Below the pieces are notes generated by a model that did not search any database, was not told where the DNA came from, and worked only from the letters and a program-made list of their open reading frames with translations. 64,000 nt of DNA from Aphanocapsa lilacina HA4352-LM1 (GTDB lineage: Bacteria; Cyanobacteriota; Cyanobacteriia; Gloeobacterales; Gloeobacteraceae), in assembly GCA_019359725.1 (NCBI GenBank), contig JAHHGR010000013.1:1-64000 (forward strand), read 5' to 3'. Numbering within the stretch: the stretch's first letter is position 1; the number at the start of each line of letters is the position of its first letter. The position numbers were made by a program, and so were the translations under genes. This document shows positions 53,142-61,165 of this stretch, one piece after another.

Positions 53142-54032
53142 TTAATAGGTTTCGACGTGCCAGAAACCGGATTGCTTGAGATTATAGCGGTAATCTTTCC
53201 AGACGATGTCCTTGGCGGCGGCGGCGGCGGTAAAAGCGTCGTCGATGCCGTCTTCCATGCCCTTGAGGCCGCAAATATACGTGTAGGTGTTGCCGTCTGA
53301 GATTAGCTCCCACAGAGCCCCGGCGTGCTCGGCGATGCGGTGCTGGACATACATGCGGCCGCCCTGGGCGTTCTTTTGCTCGCGGCTAATCGCTTCGACG
53401 ATCTGGAAGTCGCCCTTGGCGGTGTAGCCGGCCAGTTCGTCCTGGTACAGGTAGCTGTTGGAATTTTGCATCCCGAAGAACAACCACACCTTGCCCTGCC
53501 AGGGGGTGTCCATCTCGTCGTAGATGCGGCGCAAAAAGGCGCGAAAGGGCGCGATGCCGGTGCCGGTCGCAATCAAGACCAGATTGGTGCTCGGATCTTC
53601 AGGCAGCAAGAAAGTCTTGCCGGTGGGGCCGGTGATCGACACATCGTCGCCGGGGGCGAGGTCGCAAATAAAGTTCGACGCAACGCCGCGCACGATTTGA
53701 CCAGTCTCGGGGTGCTTGTAGACGACGCGCTTGACGCACAGCGAGACGGTCTTGCCGTCTTTATGATCGCCGATGCGGCTGGAGGCGATCGAGTAGAGCC
53801 GCAATTTGTGGGGTTTGCCCTGGGCGTCGGTGCCCGGCGGAACGATGCCGATGCTCTGGCCTTCGAAGTAGCGCAGATCGCCGCCGCTCAAGTCGAGGAC
53901 GACGTGGCGCACATCGTTGTCCGGATCGTCGGGTGTCAGGTTGATATTCTGAAGCGCCTTGCCCCGAAACGGACTGGCCGGACGATAAATGTTGACAGGA
54001 ACTTCAAAGGTACGAGTGGCGGCTTGGGCCAT
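53142..54032 (-). CDS. petH: Ferredoxin-NADP(+) reductase, two-domain form
   Basis: A 296-residue FNR. The FAD domain has RLYSIASSR near residue 78 and the GVASNFICDLAPGD loop near 115. The NADP domain has ATGTGIAPFRAFLRRIYDE near 155, FFGMQNSNSYLYQDE, and ICGLKGMEDGID. It ends in the aromatic Tyr that stacks on the flavin (VETY). It transfers electrons from ferredoxin to NADP at the end of photosynthetic transport. It starts almost directly with the FAD part, and the roughly 100-residue CpcD-like phycobilisome-linker domain found in most cyanobacterial PetH is missing. AGGAGAT lies seven bases before the ATG, so this start is secure. Confidence 0.95.
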   Translation of the reverse strand: MAQAATRTFEVPVNIYRPASPFRGKALQNINLTPDDPDNDVRHVVLDLSGGDLRYFEGQSIGIVPPGTDAQGKPHKLRLYSIASSRIGDHKDGKTVSLCVKRVVYKHPETGQIVRGVASNFICDLAPGDDVSITGPTGKTFLLPEDPSTNLVLIATGTGIAPFRAFLRRIYDEMDTPWQGKVWLFFGMQNSNSYLYQDELAGYTAKGDFQIVEAISREQKNAQGGRMYVQHRIAEHAGALWELISDGNTYTYICGLKGMEDGIDDAFTAAAAAKDIVWKDYRYNLKQSGFWHVETY

Positions 54033-54405
54033 GATCGGCTATCTCCTGAAGACGGCGAAACGGCAGCGGGCACAGATCGACAGATTATGCCCAGTGTAAA
54101 ACCTCACCGCCAAAGCTCAGCACATTGGCTCGGATCGGTCGGACCGGGCCGGGGCAAGGCGGCAGAGGACACCAGCAAATTTCAAGCTATATTGCGCGAT
54201 GTTTAGATTTACCGATAGGTATTTTTACCTTACTATAGATAGCAAAGAAAGTAACCATCGCCACACTCGGGCGGGCGCTTCGCTTGCTCCGGTGCCGGTG
54301 CTCTGTTACCATTGGGGGGCATTTTTTGCTTGCTCCGTGGGCATTTGAGCCCGGTGGGCGAGTGGCGGGTGGTCCAGTCCGGGAAGCCAGTCCAAGGAGA
54401 ACGCG
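54033..54405. other. Divergent control region between petH and prk
   Basis: About 370 bases with no gene. An A+T-rich core at 54180-54250 (around ATTGCGCGATGTTTAGATTT) is the likely location of promoters for both petH and prk. Calvin-cycle prk genes are often controlled by a CbbR-type LysR regulator, but I cannot identify a certain binding site by eye. Confidence 0.5.
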
Positions 54406-55401
54406 ATGGTCAGTACGTTGGACCGAGTGGTCCTGATCGGTGTCGGTGGGGATTCGGGTTGCGGCAAGTCGACATTCCTCAGGCGGCTCAAAGATCTGTT
54501 CAGCAAGGAGCTTGTCACGGTCATCTGCCTCGATGACTACCACTCGCTCGACCGCAAGCAGCGCAAAGAAACGGGCATCACCGCCCTCGACCCGCGGGCC
54601 AACAACTTCGATCTGATGGCTGAGCAGGCGACGGCTCTCAAGGCCGGTCAGTCGATCATGAAGCCCATCTACAACCACGAGACGGGCAAAATCGACCCCC
54701 CCGAGCTGATTCAACCCACTCCCATCGTCATCCTCGAAGGGCTGCATCCTTTTTACGACGAGCGCGTGCGCAGCCTGTTCGACTTCAAGATCTATTTCGA
54801 CCTGTCCGACCCGATCAAGATTCAATGGAAGATCAAGCGCGACATGGCCGAGCGCGGCCACTCCTACGAGGATGTCCTCAAGCAGATCGAATCGCGCCGT
54901 CCGGATTTTTCGGCCTATATCGACCCGCAGAAGCAGTACGCCGATGTGGTGCTGCAGATTTTGCCCAGCGAGCTTGCCGAGAAACCCGGCGGCATCAAGC
55001 GCATCAAAGCCTGCATGGTGCAAGTCGAGGGCATCCCCAACTACGACGCACCCTACCTGTTTGACCGGGCGATTTCCGATGTGTGCTGGAAGCCCCAGTT
55101 CCCCAACTCGGATGAAGAATTGACCTTCTGCTACGGCACCCAGGATTACTTCGGTCGCCCGGCGTCCTACCTGTCGATCGACGGCGAATTTGCTCCGGAG
55201 GATTCCCCCGAACTGGAGGAGAAGCTGCGCAGCACCAGCGAGACGCGCTACGGCGAACTCGCCTCGCTCATCCTCAAGCACGTCGATTACCCCGGCTCCC
55301 GCGACGGCACCGGCTTCTTCCAGGTGCTCATGAGCCTCAAGTTCCGCGCCATCTACGAAGCACTCACCGCCCAATCGCTGGCGGGTTCTAAGGTCAAGTA
55401 G
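54406..55401 (+). CDS. prk: Phosphoribulokinase
   Basis: A 331-residue kinase of normal cyanobacterial length. The P-loop [12 protein letters not shown] (residues 12-23) contains Cys19, and ICLDDYHS contains Cys41. This Cys pair is the redox switch by which thioredoxin and CP12 control the enzyme. It phosphorylates ribulose 5-phosphate to ribulose 1,5-bisphosphate, the CO2 acceptor. Other family marks are [15 protein letters not shown] and [24 protein letters not shown] lies just before the ATG. The transketolase gene follows after 35 bases, giving a Calvin-cycle pair. Confidence 0.96.
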   Translation: MVSTLDRVVLIGVGGDSGCGKSTFLRRLKDLFSKELVTVICLDDYHSLDRKQRKETGITALDPRANNFDLMAEQATALKAGQSIMKPIYNHETGKIDPPELIQPTPIVILEGLHPFYDERVRSLFDFKIYFDLSDPIKIQWKIKRDMAERGHSYEDVLKQIESRRPDFSAYIDPQKQYADVVLQILPSELAEKPGGIKRIKACMVQVEGIPNYDAPYLFDRAISDVCWKPQFPNSDEELTFCYGTQDYFGRPASYLSIDGEFAPEDSPELEEKLRSTSETRYGELASLILKHVDYPGSRDGTGFFQVLMSLKFRAIYEALTAQSLAGSKVK

Positions 55402-55436
55402 CGCGCCGCGCCCACCTTTCGCGACAGGAAGTATCC

Positions 55437-57449
55437 ATGACTGGCACTTTGCTTGATAGGACCGCCGCCCAGTTGGACGAGTTGAGCATCAATACCATTC
55501 GTTTTTTGGCCGTGGATGCTGTACAGAAGGCCAACTCCGGTCACCCCGGCCTGCCGATGGGGGCCGCCCCGATGGCCTACGTGGTCTGGACGAAGTTCCT
55601 CAAGCACAATCCCACCAACCCGAAGTGGTTCGACCGCGATCGGTTCATCCTCTCGGCGGGTCACGGTTCAATGCTGCTCTACGCCCTACTGCACTTGACC
55701 GGCTACGACCTGGCAATAGACGATCTCAAGCAATTTCGCCAGTTGCACTCCAGAACCCCCGGCCACCCGGAGAACTTTATGACCCCGGGGGTGGAGGTGA
55801 CCACCGGTCCCCTCGGCCAGGGCCTGGGTAACGGCATCGGCGCCGCTATCGCCGAAGCGCACCTCGCGGCCCGTTACAACCGTCCCGGCCACGAGATTAT
55901 CGACCACACCACCTACGCCATCGTCTCCGACGGCGACCTGATGGAAGGGGTGGCCTCGGAGGCCGCTTCGCTGGGGGGCCACCTGGGCCTGGGCAAGGTC
56001 ATCTATCTCTACGACGACAACCACATCTCGATCGACGGCGAGACCGAGCTGTCCTTTACCGAAGACCGCATGCAGCGCTTTGCGGCCTACGGCTGGCACA
56101 CCCAGGCGGTGGCCGACGGCAACGACTTGGAGGGCATCGAGCAGGCCATCCACAACGCCCGCGCCGTAACGGACAAGCCTTCGATTATCGCCGTGCGCAC
56201 AATCATCGGCTACGGCTCGCCCAACAAAGCCAACAGCCATGACGTGCACGGCTCACCGCTGGGTGGGGATGAGGTCAAGGCCACCAAGGAAAACCTCAAG
56301 TGGCCCCTGGAGCCTGATTTTTATATTCCCGAAGAAGCCCTCGCCCACTTCCGCAAAGCCGTCGAGGCGGGTAGGGAAGCTGAGGAAGACTGGAACGCCC
56401 GCTTTGACGCCTATGAAGCCGAATTTCCGGAGTTGGCGGCTGAGCTTGAGATGCTCATCGAAGGTCGTCTGCCGACAGGCTGGGAAGCTTCTCTACCCAG
56501 CTTCACCCCCGCCGACAAGCCGCTTGCCACCCGCGCCGCTTCCGGTAAAGTGCTAGGTGCCGTAACCGCCGCCCTCCCCGGCCTGATTGGCGGCTCGGCG
56601 GATCTGGCACCTTCCAACAATACCTACGTCAAAGCCTTCGTCGATTTCCAGAAAGATACGCCCGAAGGCCGCAACTTTCACTTTGGCGTGCGCGAGCACG
56701 GCATGGGGGCGGTGATGAACGGCATGGCCCTGCACGGCGGCCTCAAAGTTTACGGCGGCACGTTCCTCATCTTCATGGACTATATGAAGGGGGCCGTGCG
56801 CGTCGCCGCGCTTTCCCATTCGCCGGTGGTCTACGTGTTCACCCACGATTCGATCGGCCTCGGTGAGGACGGACCCACCCACCAGCCGGTCGAGCAGATT
56901 CTCACCCTGCGCGCTACGCCGCAGCTCACGGTCATCCGGCCCGGCGACGCCGTCGAGACGGTGGGCGCCTGGAAGGTCGCCATCGAGAGCACCCGCGACC
57001 CGGTCGCCCTCATCCTCACCCGCCAGAATCTGCCCATTCAGCCGGGTTCGACCGTTGAAGCGGTGGCGAAGGGCGCCTACACGCTGGTGGAAGCCGACAA
57101 CCCTGAGATCATCCTGATTGGCACCGGCTCCGAGGTGCAACTGGTAGTCGAGGCCCAGAAGCAACTGGCCGAGCGGGGCATCGCCGCCCGCGTCGTCTCC
57201 TTCCCGAGTTGGGAACTATTCGAAGCCCAGCCCCAGGAGTACAAAGACAGCATCCTCACCCCCGGTATCAAGCGCCTGGCGGTGGAGGCGGGCACCAGCC
57301 TGGGCTGGCACAAGTACGTCGGCCTCGAAGGGGCGGTCATCGGGGTCGATCGCTACGGCGCTTCGGCTCCGATTAAAGCGGTCATGCCCGAGTACGGCTT
57401 CACGGTCGATAATGTCGTCGCCCATGCCCTGAAGGTATTGGGCAAGTAG
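55437..57449 (+). CDS. tkt: Transketolase
   Basis: A 670-residue thiamine-diphosphate enzyme of normal length. [18 protein letters not shown] near residue 31, [23 protein letters not shown] near residue 105 and the ThDP/metal motif [32 protein letters not shown] near residue 160 mark the first domain. The pyrimidine-binding domain has [22 protein letters not shown] and [17 protein letters not shown]. It transfers two-carbon units between sugar phosphates in the Calvin cycle and the pentose phosphate pathway. GACAGGAAG lies before the ATG. A strong hairpin follows the stop codon. Confidence 0.96.
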   Translation: MTGTLLDRTAAQLDELSINTIRFLAVDAVQKANSGHPGLPMGAAPMAYVVWTKFLKHNPTNPKWFDRDRFILSAGHGSMLLYALLHLTGYDLAIDDLKQFRQLHSRTPGHPENFMTPGVEVTTGPLGQGLGNGIGAAIAEAHLAARYNRPGHEIIDHTTYAIVSDGDLMEGVASEAASLGGHLGLGKVIYLYDDNHISIDGETELSFTEDRMQRFAAYGWHTQAVADGNDLEGIEQAIHNARAVTDKPSIIAVRTIIGYGSPNKANSHDVHGSPLGGDEVKATKENLKWPLEPDFYIPEEALAHFRKAVEAGREAEEDWNARFDAYEAEFPELAAELEMLIEGRLPTGWEASLPSFTPADKPLATRAASGKVLGAVTAALPGLIGGSADLAPSNNTYVKAFVDFQKDTPEGRNFHFGVREHGMGAVMNGMALHGGLKVYGGTFLIFMDYMKGAVRVAALSHSPVVYVFTHDSIGLGEDGPTHQPVEQILTLRATPQLTVIRPGDAVETVGAWKVAIESTRDPVALILTRQNLPIQPGSTVEAVAKGAYTLVEADNPEIILIGTGSEVQLVVEAQKQLAERGIAARVVSFPSWELFEAQPQEYKDSILTPGIKRLAVEAGTSLGWHKYVGLEGAVIGVDRYGASAPIKAVMPEYGFTVDNVVAHALKVLGK

Positions 57450-57466
57450 CCGTTGTGATTCGACTG

Positions 57467-57505
57467 AGGGTTTGCCCTTTCCACACTCGACAAAGGGCAA
57501 ACCCT
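57467..57505 (+). terminator. Hairpin after transketolase
   Basis: A perfect 14-bp inverted repeat (57467-57480 with 57492-57505, AGGGTTTGCCCTTT and complement) with an 11-base loop, 18 bases after the tkt stop. There is no clear T-run. Probably ends the prk-tkt transcript. Confidence 0.7.
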
Positions 57506-57674
57506 CCGAGCTGATTTGTACATACTGTTAAGCAGCCGGAGCCAACCTCCCGTTGTGGTTTGATTGTGCCGCACCGAAGAAGAGCAGACAATCGCTTGTC
57601 CGTAGTGGCGGGGTTTTTGGACTGCCCTCTTCTGGAACCTATTTTGTTCGCAAACGATCAGCCTCGCTGGTGAG

Positions 57675-58694
57675 ATGGGACAATCAAATCCCATAGCAAC
57701 TGGGCCCATGGGAAAAGCGCTTCCCCAAACTGTTCTATTGGGCATGGTTCTGCTGACCGTTGTGCTTGGTTCGTGCGCCCCGGCCAAAAAGCAGCGCCTG
57801 CGGTGCGCCGACTTTACTTCGCCCCAGCAGGTGATCGACGCCTACCGTGGCGGTGCCAGGTACCTCGATAGCGACGGCAATGGCTACGCCTGCGAGGACA
57901 AATTCAACGTGTATGTCGGTAAGCGGAACAACGTGGCGGTTGTTCCGCCGCCAACAAAGACCGGCACGGCTTCTGAGCACCTGCTTTTGGGCAATCCCAG
58001 CCGGGCGGCGGCCACCCCCGCGAGTGTCAATAACTATTTGCTCCTCAAGCCGCAGTACGCGCTTTCGTACAACGCGGCCAAAGGGACTGCCAACTGGGCC
58101 AGCTGGCAACTCAACCGCGCCTGGCTGGGAAGGGCCGATCGCCAGAACGACTTTCGCCCGGACGAGAGCCTGCCGGTGGGTCTTTATCGGGTGATCCCCG
58201 CCGACTACGCCGGCAGCGGCTACGACCGGGGCCACCTGGTGCCCTCGGCGGACCGCACGGCGAATGCTGCTGACAACTCGGCGACTTTTTTGATGACCAA
58301 CATGACCCCCCAGGCCCCGGATCTCAACCGCGGCCCCTGGGAGAAGCTCGAAAGCCACTGCCGCGACCTGGTCGGTGCCGGCAAAGAACTCTACATCATC
58401 GCTGGGGGCAGCGGGGAACTCGGTACAATCGGCGGCGGCAAAGTAAGCGTGCCCGCGCGCCACTGGAAAGTGATCGTCGTGCTGGACATGCCGGGGGCGG
58501 GCCTGGCCGCAGTGACGGGACGCACGCGGGTGATTGCCGTGGACATGCCCAACGGCCCAGGAATCAAAGAGGCCCGCTGGCGCGAATTTCGGGTAAATGT
58601 CGATCGCATCGAAGCTGCCACCGGCTACGATCTGCTCTCGGGCGTGCCAAAAGATATCCAGGGGCTACTCGAAAGCCGCCTGGATAACCGGTGA
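57675..58694 (+). CDS. nucA: Exported NucA-type nonspecific nuclease with Excalibur-like N-terminal domain
   Basis: A 339-residue protein. A hydrophobic leader with a lipobox-like LGSC (Cys34) points to export, possibly as a lipoprotein. Residues about 44-75 (CADFTSPQQVIDAYRGG, then DSDGNGYACED) form a calcium-binding Excalibur-like module. The nuclease domain follows. DRGHLVPSADR near residues 184-194 has the catalytic His187, and NSATFLMTNMTPQAPDLNRGPWEKLE near 201-226 has the metal-binding Asn. This is the DNA/RNA non-specific endonuclease family, as in Anabaena NucA, which cuts both DNA and RNA. Convergent with the inhibitor-like gene four bases away. Start could also be ATG 57708. Confidence 0.92.
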   Translation: MGQSNPIATGPMGKALPQTVLLGMVLLTVVLGSCAPAKKQRLRCADFTSPQQVIDAYRGGARYLDSDGNGYACEDKFNVYVGKRNNVAVVPPPTKTGTASEHLLLGNPSRAAATPASVNNYLLLKPQYALSYNAAKGTANWASWQLNRAWLGRADRQNDFRPDESLPVGLYRVIPADYAGSGYDRGHLVPSADRTANAADNSATFLMTNMTPQAPDLNRGPWEKLESHCRDLVGAGKELYIIAGGSGELGTIGGGKVSVPARHWKVIVVLDMPGAGLAAVTGRTRVIAVDMPNGPGIKEARWREFRVNVDRIEAATGYDLLSGVPKDIQGLLESRLDNR

Positions 58695-58698
58695 GCAC

Positions 58699-59124
58699 CT
58701 ACGTCTCGACAATCCGGGTTTTGAGGCCGCTCAGGGTGCCTTCCTGGTTCTGGCCGACGATGTAGACATCCGCTTCCACACTGCCCACCCGGTAAACTTT
58801 GATCTCGCCGAGGCTATTTTTGAGGATGGCAAGCAGTGCTTGGAATCGTTGGGCGTTGGCCTGCTGCCGCGGCTTCTGCCAGTCTGCCTCACGACAGGCC
58901 GGTGCAAAGAACGCATCGAGATCCAGTTCGCCCACGGCTGTATCCGGGGGATGACCCGTTTTTTCCAGTAGCCGCTGCGGGTTCAACTCTCCAATCGGCC
59001 ACTCGAACGCTTCCAGGGGCGCGTCGGTCTCGCTTGGAAAGAGCAAGCCACGGGCAGCGTCCTCCAAACTGGCTATAGGATCCTGCGGGAACCGATCTGC
59101 AGATTGGGATGACTCTGGTTCCAT
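58699..59124 (-). CDS. nuiA: NuiA-type nuclease inhibitor-like protein
   Basis: A protein of about 141 residues. It follows the Anabaena NuiA pattern throughout: GLLFPSETDAPLEAFEW near the start, LLEKTGHPPDTAVGELDLDAFFAPA near the middle, ADWQKPRQQANAQRFQALLAILKNSLGEIKVYRVGSVEADVYIVGQ, and an end in SGLKTRIVET. The closing Glu-Thr is the end that enters the active site in the NuiA/NucA complex. It should bind and block the NucA-type nuclease encoded by the convergent neighbour and protect the cell from its own enzyme. ATG 59124 is the best start; a longer frame to 59163 exists, and neither has a clear ribosome-binding site. Confidence 0.85.
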   Translation of the reverse strand: MEPESSQSADRFPQDPIASLEDAARGLLFPSETDAPLEAFEWPIGELNPQRLLEKTGHPPDTAVGELDLDAFFAPACREADWQKPRQQANAQRFQALLAILKNSLGEIKVYRVGSVEADVYIVGQNQEGTLSGLKTRIVET

Positions 59125-59168
59125 CGTTGTGTTCTGTGGGTTCTTTATCCTGACACCTGACATCTGCT

Positions 59169-59681
59169 CTACAAAAACCGGCCCGCCATGCGCACCATGT
59201 CGCCTAAATCCACGTCGCCGTCGTTATCGGTATCCAGGAAGGTGCCCAAAAGGGGATTGCCCTGCTGGGGATTGCGGTTGTTCGTGCCGCCCTGCAACAG
59301 CTGCAAAATCAACGGAATGACAATGGGCAAAAGCGCCTGGATGGTGGAGGCGTCGAGGCCGGTGCGGTTCGCGGTCTCCTGGACCACCTGCGGTTGCCGC
59401 GCTCCAAAGAGCGCCTGGACGGCCTGCGGATTCGCCTCGGTGCCGCTGTACTGCTGCACGGTGGCCTGGGCCTGCTGAGGCCCGACGTCGGCGCGCTGTT
59501 GCTGCAGAGCACCCCGCACCTGTTGGCCCACCACCGAGAGCAACTGGGCGAGCGCCCGGCTGTCGGTGCCGTGGGTCTGTCCCTGGCGCTGCAGGGTTCC
59601 CAGGACCGAGGCCACCTGACCCTGACTCGCCTGCTGCTCGGGGTTGGCGATGGCCGCAAGGATTTGATCGAATAGTCCCAT
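59169..59681 (-). CDS. DUF937 family protein with C-terminal calcium-loop-like motif
   Basis: A 170-residue protein. It begins MGLFDQILAAIANPEQQAS, then has the helical DUF937 core with AVQALFGARQPQVVQETANRTGLDASTIQALLPIVIPLILQLLQGG near residues 82-130. Near the end DTDNDGDVDLGDMV fits a dockerin/EF-hand-type calcium loop (D-x-D-x-D-G-x-x-x-x-x-D). No signal peptide. DUF937 includes YidB-like proteins of unknown function. It stands 44 bases upstream of nuiA in the same direction, so they may share a transcript. ATG 59681 is used. Confidence 0.8.
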   Translation of the reverse strand: MGLFDQILAAIANPEQQASQGQVASVLGTLQRQGQTHGTDSRALAQLLSVVGQQVRGALQQQRADVGPQQAQATVQQYSGTEANPQAVQALFGARQPQVVQETANRTGLDASTIQALLPIVIPLILQLLQGGTNNRNPQQGNPLLGTFLDTDNDGDVDLGDMVRMAGRFL

Positions 59682-59774
59682 AGAAGTCTCGTCGCAGGAG
59701 GAACGCCTGGATCCTACGCCTTGTCCCCGGGCAGGACAAGCCACCCGGGGATGTTGACAAGTTCAAGGCACCGT

Positions 59775-60698
59775 TCAGGCCGTCTTGCGCACGTAGGACG
59801 ACTCGGGTGCCTCGGGCGCGTCCGCCTTTGCAGTACGGCCCAGGCCCAAAAATGCAGGCAAAAACTGCTGCATAAACTGCACCGGGTCGCGCTGGAAGGC
59901 GATCTGAACGAGGCTCAGCCGGTGCATCTGGGTCTCGGGCAAAATGCGCGGCAGGTGCTCCATCAGATATCCCGGCCGCTCCCACACCGGCAGCGTCTCG
60001 GAGATTTCAAGCAGCCACTGGGCGCGGCGCAACTCGGCGCCGAGGGTGACATCCATGCTCGTCTCGAAGGCCGCCTGCTCGATGGCCGTGTAGCGGCGCT
60101 TGGCCGCCTCGACCCGCTCGGCGTTCTGGGGCGAGGTGCGGGCCATCTGGGCGAGCCAGCGGTTGCCCCAGCGCACATGCCCCGCCTCCTCCGGCAAAAT
60201 CCGCGCGATACACTCGCGAATCTTGAGATTTTCAGGCGTCTGGGGTGCGTTCTTAAGCGCGTGGATGTGGGCGGAAAAATAGAGGCAGCCGCGCTTCTCG
60301 GTGACGTTGATGGCAGCGAGGCTCTCGATGAGATAAAAATCGAGGTCGATCTCTTTGCCGGGCTTGCCGCCGGTGTCGTGGACAAGGCGCTCGAATTCGT
60401 CGATATACGAAAGCCCCGGCGGCACGTTGAGTTCTGCCCCCAGGTCGTAGAGCAGCTCGGTCAGCCAGTTGGCGTGGCGGGCTTCGTCGTGGATATGGCG
60501 CGAGAGGTCGCGGATAAGCTCGCGCTGCTGCCCGTCGAGGCGCTCGATCACCTCGGTGAGATCCTTGCAGGCGCGCTGCTCGGAGTAACGGTAGCGGTTG
60601 AGCGTCAGGTTTTGAATTTCGCGGTCCCGGACGACAATGGCGAGGATTTCGCGGGCCCCGAACTGGTCACGGAACTTCCGCGGGTATGTAACAGTCAT
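59775..60698 (-). CDS. Ferritin-like fold protein
   Basis: A 307-residue mostly helical protein. LSRHIHDEARHANWLTELL near residue 66 and RILPEEAGHVRWGNRWLA near residue 168 each supply an E-x-x-H pair, the pattern of a di-iron ferritin-like centre. Earlier E residues in the first helix could complete the site. No signal peptide or membrane segment. Members include oxidases, MiaE-like hydroxylases and iron-storage relatives; which of these applies is not clear. The gene stands between the DUF937 gene and a YqgF-like gene, all on the minus strand. Confidence 0.75.
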   Translation of the reverse strand: MTVTYPRKFRDQFGAREILAIVVRDREIQNLTLNRYRYSEQRACKDLTEVIERLDGQQRELIRDLSRHIHDEARHANWLTELLYDLGAELNVPPGLSYIDEFERLVHDTGGKPGKEIDLDFYLIESLAAINVTEKRGCLYFSAHIHALKNAPQTPENLKIRECIARILPEEAGHVRWGNRWLAQMARTSPQNAERVEAAKRRYTAIEQAAFETSMDVTLGAELRRAQWLLEISETLPVWERPGYLMEHLPRILPETQMHRLSLVQIAFQRDPVQFMQQFLPAFLGLGRTAKADAPEAPESSYVRKTA

Positions 60699-60751
60699 CT
60701 TGAGTGGCTCGTCACGACTTCATCAATTTTAACTAGACTTTCGGGGGTTGA

Positions 60752-61162
60752 TTAGCGCCGGTCGGCATCCACCAGCCCCACCAGGTATCGCTCTACCAGA
60801 ATGAGTGCCACTACATCGTCGTAGGCTTCCGGGGGCACCCGAAAATCTTGGGGCAACAGACGGTTGAGCCCCCGGGGCGGGTTGAACTGCCAGTAGCGGG
60901 CGCGGGCCTGCTCGCTGGAGCGGCGCTCGGGTACCGCCACCAGGCGCACCTCGGGAAAGGCGGCGCGCAGTTGGGCCTGCCAGTACTCGGATGTCGTCTG
61001 ATCGCCAATTACCAGGGCGGCCACCGGAAAGTTCTCCAGCAGCCGCTCCACCTGCTTGAGCAGTTGGTTGCTCGGTACGACCGAGCGAAAGTAGAGCTTG
61101 CGGTCGAGACCCACCAGTGCCAGACCGCACTTGGAGCGACCGGGATCGATACCCAGGATCAT
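60752..61162 (-). CDS. YqgF/RuvX-like RNase H fold protein
   Basis: A 136-residue protein. MILGIDPGRSKCGLALVGLDRK at the N-terminus carries the first catalytic Asp, as in YqgF (pre-16S rRNA processing nuclease/RuvX). ALVIGDQTTSE near residue 50 and PPEAYDDVVALILVERYL near the end carry the other acidic residues. Proteins of this type process the ends of 16S rRNA or resolve Holliday junctions. The gene starts three bases after the DUF3084 gene; this pairing is common in cyanobacteria. Confidence 0.85.
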   Translation of the reverse strand: MILGIDPGRSKCGLALVGLDRKLYFRSVVPSNQLLKQVERLLENFPVAALVIGDQTTSEYWQAQLRAAFPEVRLVAVPERRSSEQARARYWQFNPPRGLNRLLPQDFRVPPEAYDDVVALILVERYLVGLVDADRR

Positions 61163-61165
61163 CGC

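Noticed and set aside
43549-54326. The same 14-mer TGGGGGGCATTTTT upstream of the BON gene (43549-43562) and of prk (54313-54326)
   Set aside because: Several 14-base matches are expected by chance in 64 kb, and distances to the start codons differ, so a shared regulatory site is not supported.
54187-55374. A 395-residue open frame antisense to prk
   Set aside because: prk is unambiguous; the antisense frame has no family features or ribosome-binding site.
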